Shown: one piece after another, positions 1-5,482 of the stretch
How positions within the stretch are numbered: position 1 is the first letter of the stretch
Layout: each line of letters begins with the position of its first letter
Program-made: the position numbers and the translations under genes
Assembly: GCA_021463315.1 (NCBI GenBank)
Contig: JAJTXO010000301.1
Coordinates: forward strand, 1 to 5,601
Length of the DNA: 5,601 bases
Source of the DNA: Caldilineales bacterium
Lineage (GTDB): Bacteria; Chloroflexota; Anaerolineae; JAAEKA01
Direction of reading: 5' to 3'
The notes under the pieces: model-generated
The model's input: only the letters and a program-made list of their open reading frames with translations
The model's database searches: none
What the model was told of the DNA's origin: nothing

Positions 1-154
1 CCCGTTCACGGGGCGCCGTTTTGTAGCCGGGCGATTCATCGCCCGGCGGTCGCCGCCGTGGAGACGCTTGGCATGGATGCGAAGGCGTGTCATCGCCGGG
101 ATCGCCGGGGAATTAAGTTCCCCGGCTACAAAACAGCGCCCGTTGAAACGGGCT
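1..154. repeat. REP/BIME-like palindromic element, copy 1
   Basis: The element has ends that are inverted copies of each other: 1-31 matches the reverse complement of about 123-154. It contains four hairpins. The first is CCCG-TTCA-CGGG (1-12), cut by the window edge. The second has a 9-bp stem at 26-34/39-47 with loop TTCA. The third has a 9-bp stem at 104-112/118-126. The fourth is at 137-152, with stem GCCCGT and loop TTCA when read on the minus strand. GTAG (23-26) precedes the second hairpin, and its complement CTAC (126-129) follows the third. A pair of GTAG hairpins in opposite orientation is the layout of REP pairs (BIMEs) acted on by RAYT/TnpA-REP transposases. No such transposase is in this window. 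No open frame across it looks like a gene. Confidence 0.85.
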
Positions 155-177
155 AACGCGTCGTCGCGGCGAGCAAG

Positions 178-332
178 CCCCGTTCACGGGGCGCTGTTGT
201 GTAGCCGGGCGATTCATCGCCCGGCGGTCGCCGCCGTGGAGACGTCTGGCATGGATGCGATGCGCGTGCCGCCGAGGGATCGCCGGGGAATGAAGTTCCC
301 CGGCTACAAAACAGCGCCCGTTGAAACGGGCT
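178..332. repeat. REP/BIME-like palindromic element, copy 2
   Basis: This is a tandem second copy of the element at 1-154, offset by about 177 bases and separated from it by a 23-bp GC-rich spacer (155-177). It has the same four-hairpin order: GCCCCG-TTCA-CGGGGC (177-192); GTAG (201-204) plus a 9-bp stem with TTCA loop (204-225); an inverted stem at 282-290/296-304 followed by CTAC (304-307); and GCCCGT-TTCA-ACGGGC on the minus strand (315-330). Where it differs from copy 1, stems are kept and the middle spacer (226-281) varies most. The pattern fits a structured element under selection, or one copied by a structure-recognising enzyme. Confidence 0.85.
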
Positions 333-347
333 GGTGCGCGGTGCGCA

Positions 348-427
348 CGTCTGCTAGCGAGGTTGACCGGGTGCTGTTTTGTACATCCTGGCCAAAATTA
401 TAGCCAGGGTATGACGTCTAGCAGACG
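348..427. repeat. Composite palindrome, distant relative of the hairpin element
   Basis: Outer 10-bp arms CGTCTGCTAG (348-357) and CTAGCAGACG (418-427) are perfect inverted copies. Inside lie CCTGGC (387-392) and GCCAGG (403-408), flanked by CAT and ATG, around an A/T-rich loop. The segment GTGCTGTTTTGTA (371-383) matches the conserved flank just before GTAG in the elements to the left, but here GTA is followed by CAT rather than G, and there is no TTCA loop. It may be a decayed or differently built member of the same family. Confidence 0.5.
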
Positions 428-443
428 GCGTTGTGGCTGTATG

Positions 444-654
444 CTAAGAGATCGCCATCAAGCGGCAATTGGAGGCTACCACTTGAAGGGCCCCGAACCA
501 CCTGCCGTTGAATCGCGCGTCGTCTAGCAGTTCACGTAGTTCGTTGGACTCTGGTTTCCTCGCTTTGCGATTGCCGACGCCCTTGCCCACGAAAAAAAGG
601 CTCGTTGGTTCGGGAGTCAACGTACAAATAGACGTAGTGATCTCCATCACGATT
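444..654 (-). pseudogene. Frameshifted GIY-YIG domain fragment
   Basis: Read on the minus strand, 639-592 gives HYVYLYVDSRTNEPFF and then, after a one-base frame change, VGKGVGNRKARKPESNEL. Joined, this is the start of a GIY-YIG-type domain of the kind that reads YYVY...DPRTNEPFYVGKGKGNR in many bacterial and phage proteins. The first half supplies the 'GIY' strand and VGKG corresponds to the 'YIG' strand. The frame changes within a run of seven T (plus-strand A at 592-598); six T would restore it. There is no start codon in the first frame near the domain start, because the upstream side runs into the kinase-tail copy. After residue 40 or so the sequence (to the stop at 444) is not recognisable. 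The gene is therefore damaged at its start, possibly its end, and in frame. A homopolymer sequencing error could explain the frameshift but not the missing start. Confidence 0.55.
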
Positions 655-724
655 CCAGCGCCTCCACCGCGGCCCGCTCGATGGCCAGCCCCTGGCGGTA
701 GCGGGCCATGTAGGCCGCGCAGCG
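647..724 (-). pseudogene. Second copy of the 3' end of an FGGY kinase gene
   Basis: Bases 659-715 are identical to 3596-3652, the 3' end of the FGGY kinase gene, over 57 bp. Translated, this is AYMARYRQGLAIERAAVEA. Resemblance continues a little past both ends of the exact match: the copy ends LES-stop where the intact gene ends LEG-stop, with different codons for Leu and Glu and the TGA in the same place; before it the copy has C-A-A where the gene has F-A-A. This suggests the tail of a separate, related kinase gene rather than only a recent duplication. It abuts the GIY-YIG fragment on one side and the attC-like half-site on the other, with no kinase body upstream. Confidence 0.7.
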
Positions 725-760
725 CGCCGCAGCGGCGTCAGGTGCAAGCGCGTGTTGGGC
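721..760 (+). other. Possible half of an integron attC-like site
   Basis: GTTGGGC (754-760) fits the attC core consensus GTTRRRY, and reads GCCCAAC on the minus strand, 43 bases past the end of the DHFR-like gene. It is preceded by a GC-rich segment with the small hairpin GCCGC-A-GCGGC (726-736). A full attC would have a matching GCCCAAC-type arm to the left, but that arm is absent and the kinase-tail copy sits there instead. The position just behind a short gene fits a gene cassette; the missing arm and the degenerate consensus keep this tentative. Confidence 0.25.
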
Positions 761-803
761 GGCGCATGATCCGTGGGCGACATCGTTTGCCCACTTGCGC
801 TGA

Positions 804-1400
804 CTATGCCCTGCGTACTGGATAGCGTAAGTGCGTAACGCCCACCCCCGCGACCACCGTCGCGTTGCCAAGGACGGCCGGCGTGCCGGTGAGGTGGTCA
901 AACAGCCGAATCCCGGAGCCAAGAAGTACTGCCGCAATGTCGACGCTGATTTCGTCGAGAAGGCCAGCATTCAGCAACTGCTGGATGGTGTCTGCGCCGT
1001 GGACCCCGACCGACTTCGCGCCGGCGGCGGCTTTGGCTTGCTTCACGGCGCTTTCGAGGCCATCTGTCACGAAGTGGACCGTCGAGTTGGGACGCGGCCA
1101 TCCAGCGGGGATGTTGTGGGTCAGGACGAATGCCGGCCCCCAGGCGTGATTTCCGCCCCAGCCTTGGGCCTTGTCGAACGTGCGTCGACCGGTGAGCACG
1201 GCGCCAAGTTCGGGCCAGAGAAGGCGAAGGTGCTCGGCGCTCGGCCCGGACACCTTGAACGTCATGGGGTTTGCCCCTCCGCCGTGGAATTCGACGTCCC
1301 CCGAGTTGAAGTACCAGTCGAACACCTCGGTCACACCATCGTCGAGATCAGCGACGTAGCCGTCGAGTGACATGGACATAATTGCGATAACCTTTGACAT
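804..1400 (-). CDS. Dihydrofolate reductase family protein (RibD C-terminal domain)
   Basis: A 198-residue protein of the RibD_C/dihydrofolate-reductase-like superfamily, cytoplasmic and probably an NAD(P)H-dependent reductase of unknown substrate. Visible motifs are MSMSLDGYVA at residues 8-17, the typical opening; GRRTFD at 71-76, in the position of the cofactor-binding GRxTF loop; VHGADTIQQLL at about 133-143; GLLDEI at about 146-151; and LLGSGIRLF at 159-167. Length and motif order are complete, so the gene looks intact. I chose the ATG at 1400 (MSKVIAIM), the usual family start. A GTG three codons upstream (1409) is possible; neither has a clear ribosome-binding site. It lies 94 bp downstream of the RNase HI gene, on the same strand, with a hairpin repeat between. 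Related proteins are commonly annotated only as 'dihydrofolate reductase family protein'. It should not be taken as the folate-pathway FolA or as a trimethoprim-resistance enzyme. Confidence 0.9.
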   Translation of the reverse strand: MSKVIAIMSMSLDGYVADLDDGVTEVFDWYFNSGDVEFHGGGANPMTFKVSGPSAEHLRLLWPELGAVLTGRRTFDKAQGWGGNHAWGPAFVLTHNIPAGWPRPNSTVHFVTDGLESAVKQAKAAAGAKSVGVHGADTIQQLLNAGLLDEISVDIAAVLLGSGIRLFDHLTGTPAVLGNATVVAGVGVTHLRYPVRRA

Positions 1401-1433
1401 TTCATGCACCGTAACAATTCAAGGATTTCAGGT

Positions 1434-1484
1434 GCCAGACACTTGGCGTCGATTCAAGTGCCCGGCGTCGATGGCTGAACAGTT
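1434..1484 (-). repeat. Intergenic hairpin repeat, copy A (RNase HI/DHFR-like gap)
   Basis: Bases 1456-1484 match 3513-3541 at 26 of 29 positions, and all three differences are transitions. In this copy the arms at 1434-1445 and 1455-1466 form a 12-bp stem with a 9-base loop. As minus-strand RNA all 12 positions pair, two of them as G-U. As plus-strand RNA those two would be A-C mismatches, which points to function, if any, in the minus-strand transcript. It begins 11 bp after the RNase HI stop codon. No T-run follows, so it is not a standard intrinsic terminator, although it could stabilise a 3' end. Confidence 0.6.
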
Positions 1485-1494
1485 TCGATTTGAC

Positions 1495-2151
1495 TCAACA
1501 GAGCGTTGCCTGTTTGGATTCGTCTTGATCACCCAATGCAAGCGGGTAGGACGCTTTACAGTTTGGGCAGAACAAATAGGTCTTACCTTTCCTTCCTCTC
1601 AGTTTTGTCACTGGCGTCGAGCATTTGCGGCAAGGTTGACCATCCTGGGTCATTTCTATAGGCTCGGGCGCAGGTGGTGGATTCTCATAAAGCTCATCGG
1701 GCGGCAAGTCTGTTTGGCGAAGGGCGGCATAGGACAACTTGTCACAGCGCTCATTTTCAGGATTGCCGCTATGACCTTTGACCCAAACGAAATCAACTTC
1801 ATGGATTTCACACAAAGCCGACAGCCTTTCCCATAGATCTATGTTGATAGCCTGTTCCTTGTTTGTACGCCACCAGTTTCTGCTCTTCCATTTTTCAACC
1901 CACCCTTCGGTCATGGCCTTGACCAGATACTGCGAGTCGCTGTAAATCGTTACCTTGCAAGGCTGTTTGAGAGCTTCCAGACCTGCGATAGCGGCATATA
2001 CTTCCATGCGGTTGTTCGTGGTCAGACGAAAACCGCCAGAAAGCTCTTTACGTCGGTTTCCACCCAACAGAATAACCCCATAACCGCCTACGCCAGGATT
2101 AGGATCAGCCGCTCCATCAGTATAGATCACAACATCCACTTTCTTTTCCAC
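1495..2151 (-). CDS. rnhA: Ribonuclease HI with C-terminal zinc ribbon
   Basis: A 218-residue ribonuclease HI, which cuts the RNA strand of RNA-DNA hybrids in the cytoplasm (primer and R-loop removal). The catalytic acidic set is complete: D12 in YTDGAADPNPG, E50 in NNRMEVYAAI, D72 in IYSDSQYLVKAM and D137 in NERCDKLS, with the helper H127 in VKGHSGNPEN. The basic handle is also present (GWVEKWKSRNWW, 83-94). The E. coli enzyme has 155 residues; here about 70 extra residues follow, a proline/glutamate-rich linker (150-170) and then CxxC-17-CxxC (C174, C177, C195, C198), a zinc-ribbon pattern probably used for nucleic-acid binding. The start is GTG, supported by a perfect Shine-Dalgarno sequence. 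Base composition is near 50% GC in the lines I counted, clearly lower than the kinase gene, suggesting different ancestry. Confidence 0.95.
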   Translation of the reverse strand: MEKKVDVVIYTDGAADPNPGVGGYGVILLGGNRRKELSGGFRLTTNNRMEVYAAIAGLEALKQPCKVTIYSDSQYLVKAMTEGWVEKWKSRNWWRTNKEQAINIDLWERLSALCEIHEVDFVWVKGHSGNPENERCDKLSYAALRQTDLPPDELYENPPPAPEPIEMTQDGQPCRKCSTPVTKLRGRKGKTYLFCPNCKASYPLALGDQDESKQATLC

Positions 2152-2158
2152 CGTTGTT

Positions 2159-2165
2159 ACCTCCT
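2159..2165 (-). promoter_or_regulatory. Ribosome-binding site of RNase HI gene
   Basis: The minus strand reads AGGAGGT, seven bases before the GTG at 2151-2149. This is a full match to the anti-Shine-Dalgarno sequence and settles the use of GTG as the start codon. Confidence 0.9.
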
Positions 2166-2206
2166 GCTATTCATGCACGACGCCCGCTGACAGAAGCCAA
2201 AGTCCG

Positions 2207-2390
2207 TTATCTGGCAATTTTGACGCGGAGATACTGAAGCAACTTGCTGTCCGCAGTGAGCAAAGGATTATCGTGTACACATGCAGTGGCCACCAACATC
2301 TAATCCGCCGGATCACGGATCATTGCAGGGCGTCCCACTCTTCAGCGGCGACCGGCTCAACTGGAGGAAGTACACCCGGTAGCCAAGACC
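2207..2390 (-). pseudogene. PIN-domain (VapC-like) toxin gene relic, 3' part
   Basis: On the minus strand one frame gives LPGVLPPVEPVAAEEWDALQ (about 2382-2323) and then a stop. A second frame gives MIRDPAD, a TAG at 2302-2300, and then MLVATACVHDNPLLTADSKL (from 2299) running on to a stop at 2209-2207. Together these follow the C-terminal half of PIN-domain toxins, which typically read ...PV....W......RDPADRLIVATA..H..PLLTAD..L. The Asp of RDPAD and that of TAD match conserved acidic positions of the family. The gene has a frameshift near 2323, a stop where the family has Arg after RDPAD, and no N-terminal half. It lies between the RNase HI gene and the small two-gene operon, in what would otherwise be a 256-bp gap. 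Confidence 0.6.
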
Positions 2391-2411
2391 ATATTTCGTG
2401 ACCACTCTCAC
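2313..2411 (-). pseudogene. Possible RelE-like toxin fragment
   Basis: A 32-codon frame starts with a GTG overlapping the stop codon of the gene at 2408-2761. It contains VTKYGLGYRVYFLQ, which resembles the GPGYRVYF strand of RelE/HigB-type 'addiction module killer' proteins. The resemblance then stops and the frame runs on through the PIN relic in another phase. The match is only about 12 residues, so chance similarity is possible. Confidence 0.2.
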
Positions 2412-2761
2412 AGCAGGCCCCTGTCTTGCAATACCTGCTGCGCCTCTCGCAGAAACTCATCCAGCGTTACAGCCCGCTGTCCGTCAGGCGTGAAGTCGTG
2501 TTGCTCTGGCGCGTCAGCCGGATGTCGATGCCACAGCCCACCTTCACAGTCGCGTCCGTAGATGCGAGAGCGATTCAACACCAGCGTGAAGCTGGTCAGC
2601 TGCTTGGCGGCGTTGGCATAAACCTGGACAAAGCACTCGACGTCAACATACAGCCGCAGCTTAACCGTGACGTCGGTCTTGTCGACCGTGGCAACGCGCT
2701 GGATGAAAGCCCACTGTGCTGCGGCGCGCCAGGCATCACGCTCGACAAGGTCAACACTCAC
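2408..2761 (-). CDS. Small protein, second gene of a toxin-antitoxin-like pair
   Basis: A 117-residue soluble protein with no signal peptide or membrane segment. The middle reads as beta strands (VTVKLRLYVDVECFVQVYAN, then FTLVLNRSRIYGRDCEG). A distinctive GGLWHRHPADAPEQHDF segment (74-90) is rich in His and Asp, and a helical tail VTLDEFLREAQQVLQDRGLL follows. The layout, with basic residues in the core, a His-rich segment and the tail (V)TLxEfLxE, recalls the TumE/DUF6516 kind of toxin, but I cannot assign the family firmly. It starts with GTG overlapping the upstream stop as GTGA, with the Shine-Dalgarno GAGGTGAG just before, so the two genes are translationally coupled. By position it would be the toxin; an alternative is an uncharacterised conserved pair with no toxic activity. 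Confidence 0.75.
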   Translation of the reverse strand: MSVDLVERDAWRAAAQWAFIQRVATVDKTDVTVKLRLYVDVECFVQVYANAAKQLTSFTLVLNRSRIYGRDCEGGLWHRHPADAPEQHDFTPDGQRAVTLDEFLREAQQVLQDRGLL

Positions 2762-3069
2762 GCCTCACCTCGCAGGAGTGTCAACTGGCGCTCGATGGTG
2801 CGTATACCATCGACGGCCTGATCCCAGTCCTGGTGATCGGTCTCGACTTCGAAGGAATAGCCCTGCCGCTTGACGATCTCGGCCGCCTCAAACTCCTCCA
2901 GGGTCATGCCATACCTGGCGCGAAACAGACGATCGCTCAACTGATAGCGGGCCAGGCGACGACGCAGCTCCTGCTCGGCGAGACGCGCCACCTGCTGTTT
3001 GGGCGCGATGTCAGGCTCAAGCAGGTTCAACGCGCTGATCAGTCGATTAGACAGTTCCACCTGTAGCAT
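2758..3069 (-). CDS. Small helical protein, first gene of a toxin-antitoxin-like pair
   Basis: A 103-residue protein predicted to be mostly helical and charged: KQQVARLAEQELRRRLARYQLSDRLF (about 26-51), followed by YGMTLEEFEAAEIVKRQGYSFEVETDHQDWDQAVDGIRTI. An arginine-rich helix followed by an acidic C-terminal part is a common antitoxin layout (DNA binding, then partner binding), although no classic ribbon-helix-helix or AbrB motif is visible. I chose the ATG at 3069 because GAGGTG lies at 3081-3076, six bases before it; a GTG at 3078 falls inside that site and is less likely. It overlaps the next gene by four bases. No family name is claimed. Confidence 0.75.
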   Translation of the reverse strand: MLQVELSNRLISALNLLEPDIAPKQQVARLAEQELRRRLARYQLSDRLFRARYGMTLEEFEAAEIVKRQGYSFEVETDHQDWDQAVDGIRTIERQLTLLRGEA

Positions 3070-3075
3070 GGGGTA

Positions 3076-3081
3076 CACCTC
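3076..3081 (-). promoter_or_regulatory. Ribosome-binding site of the antitoxin-like gene
   Basis: The minus strand reads GAGGTG six bases before the ATG at 3069-3067. It decides between this ATG and the upstream GTG (3078), which lies within the site itself. Confidence 0.7.
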
Positions 3082-3117
3082 GGTGTTAACTTAGTAGCTT
3101 CATTTGCCAGCACATGC

Positions 3118-3134
3118 CGACACGCGCTGTGTCG
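3118..3134. promoter_or_regulatory. Possible operator of the two-gene operon
   Basis: CGACAC (3118-3123) and GTGTCG (3129-3134) form a perfect 6-bp inverted repeat around a 5-base centre. It lies between the promoter and the antitoxin-like gene, about where an autoregulating antitoxin would bind. A short RNA hairpin in the leader is the alternative reading. Confidence 0.4.
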
Positions 3135-3160
3135 CTGAAATCGTTCGGATGCCTGCTTCG

Positions 3161-3189
3161 ATTATAGCCCAACCACTGGCGATGTCCAA
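3161..3189 (-). promoter_or_regulatory. Sigma-70 promoter of the two-gene operon
   Basis: On the minus strand a perfect -10 box TATAAT (3166-3161) is preceded, with the optimal 17-base spacing, by TTGGAC (3189-3184), which keeps the TTG of the -35 box. Transcription would start near 3154, giving a leader of about 85 bases before the ATG at 3069. The -35 box adjoins the decayed right end of the hairpin element at 3199. Confidence 0.7.
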
Positions 3190-3198
3190 TCAACCGGT

Positions 3199-3329
3199 CC
3201 GGCCACGAAACAGCACCCGTTGGACCGAGCTGGCGCCTGCTCGACACGCGTTGCCCGTTTCAACGGGCGCCGCTATGTAGCCGGGGGACTTCACACCTGC
3301 ACCTGACGCAAATGCAGGTGTCCCCCGGC
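3199..3329. repeat. REP/BIME-like element copy 3, with a hairpin inserted in its loop
   Basis: Two parts meet here as the two copies at 1-332 do. First comes a decayed right end (3199-3231), close to the right ends of copies 1 and 2, but with CCAC for CTAC and a broken terminal hairpin. Then comes a good left end: GCCCGT-TTCA-ACGGGC (3253-3268), GTAG (3277-3280), then stem bases CCGGGGGAC (3281-3289) and TTCA (3290-3293). The closing strand GTCCCCCGG is at 3320-3328. Between TTCA and that strand lie 26 extra bases whose ends CACCTGCA (3294-3301) and TGCAGGTG (3313-3320) pair. The right half of this element is missing. Confidence 0.7.
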
Positions 3330-3583
3330 GGCCCCTCGCATGAGGAGCGACTCGCCGTCAGACGCATGAAGCCGCAGGCGCACTTACGCCATACTGTGCT
3401 AGCACCTCGGATACGAAGCAACTGCGCACCGGCGCCCGGCACTCTAACGACGATACGTCCATCATGTCAAGCTCGAATCAAGCGCCGGGTTGTCAACCGT
3501 CGATGCTTCGCAAAGTGCCCGGCACCGATGGCTGAGCAGTTACACTCCTTGATTGCGGCAAACGCACCCGGGGAGGCTGACCC
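3330..3583. other. Intergenic stretch downstream of the kinase gene
   Basis: I see no gene here. Open frames on either strand have no recognisable motif, and the longest one runs through the repeat element and into the antisense of the kinase gene. The stretch holds copy B of the short intergenic repeat (3513-3541). No intrinsic terminator with a T-run follows the kinase stop codon on the minus strand. Confidence 0.5.
3513..3541 (-). repeat. Intergenic repeat, copy B (after the kinase gene)
   Basis: This matches 1456-1484 at 26 of 29 positions, in the same orientation relative to the preceding minus-strand gene. It starts 43 bp after the kinase stop codon. The close hairpin of copy A is not kept: GCCGGG here can pair only with CCCGGC about 30 bases away (3484-3489 region). 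Confidence 0.6.
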
Positions 3584-5188
<1,605 letters not shown>

Positions 5189-5225
5189 AGTTGTCTCTGG
5201 TTGCTGTGCTCAGGCCGAAGCGGCC

Positions 5226-5269
5226 AAAAAAACTGCGGAAGTCGTCGTGGGACGGCGGCTTCCGCAGTT
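5226..5269 (-). terminator. Intrinsic terminator after araA
   Basis: AACTGCGGAAG (5231-5241) and CTTCCGCAGTT (5259-5269) are perfect 11-bp inverted copies around a 17-base loop. On the minus strand the hairpin is followed directly by seven T (5232-5226), the layout of a rho-independent terminator. It lies 17 bp after the araA stop and 38 bp before the kinase start, so kinase expression would depend on partial read-through or on another promoter. That would keep kinase levels below isomerase levels. Confidence 0.85.
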
Positions 5270-5285
5270 GAGGCTGAGGGGACGG

Positions 5286-5480
5286 CTAAACCCTGCTTAG
5301 CTGATAGTAGACATCGTTCCAGCGGATCTCCTTGCGGAACTCCTCGATGCGGGTGTGCTCGTCGATCTGGAGATACTCGATCCCGGCCATGCTGGCGAAA
5401 TCGCTGAGCTGCTGGCCGCTCACGGTGAAGCTGAAGCCGGTGTGATGCGCGCCGCCGCCGTAGATCCAGGCCGCCGCGGC
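5286..5480 (-). CDS. araA: L-arabinose isomerase, C-terminal fragment
   Basis: The last 64 codons of L-arabinose isomerase, which converts L-arabinose to L-ribulose with Mn2+ in the cytoplasm. The diagnostic AWIYGGGAHHT segment includes the His corresponding to a metal ligand (H450 of the E. coli enzyme). It is followed by FAS-MAGIEYLQIDEHT and the family's typical end, EIRWNDVYYQL. The stop TAG is at 5288-5286. Going upstream the homology can be followed to the AAAAW segment at about 5480. Beyond that the same frame meets a TAG at 5495-5493, and the sequence encodes an unrelated protein on the other strand. The missing roughly 430 residues should lie outside the window, but the sequence to the right does not continue the gene. 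Confidence 0.88.
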   Translation of the reverse strand, partial: AAAAWIYGGGAHHTGFSFTVSGQQLSDFASMAGIEYLQIDEHTRIEEFRKEIRWNDVYYQLSRV

Positions 5481-5482
5481 GG
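5471..5482. other. 12-bp palindrome at the araA / repeat-protein junction
   Basis: CCGCCGCGGCGG is its own reverse complement. It marks the boundary between araA sequence (minus strand, left) and the cadherin-like domain (plus strand, right), so it is the likely breakpoint of a join in the genome or in the assembly. Confidence 0.6.

Noticed and set aside
1..332. A CRISPR array, because of repeated units.
   Set aside because: There are only two long units (about 154 bp) with internal palindromes and no short regular repeats with unique spacers.
68..527. Plus-strand open frames across the hairpin elements.
   Set aside because: Their translated sequence is only the palindromic repeat read as protein; there is no ribosome-binding site or domain.
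831..1370. Plus-strand open frame of 179 codons over the DHFR-like gene.
   Set aside because: It is antisense to a clear RibD_C-type protein and shows no family features.
804..1400. A trimethoprim-resistance dihydrofolate reductase cassette.
   Set aside because: The motifs fit the RibD_C reductase-like group rather than DfrA/DfrB, and the attC evidence is only a half-site.
2426..3066. Plus-strand open frames opposite the two-gene operon.
   Set aside because: The minus strand has a promoter, Shine-Dalgarno sites and a coupled overlap; the plus frames lack all of these.
3260..3442. A 60-codon minus-strand frame between the element and the kinase gene.
   Set aside because: It is Cys/Arg-rich translation of the hairpin sequence with no start signal or family resemblance.
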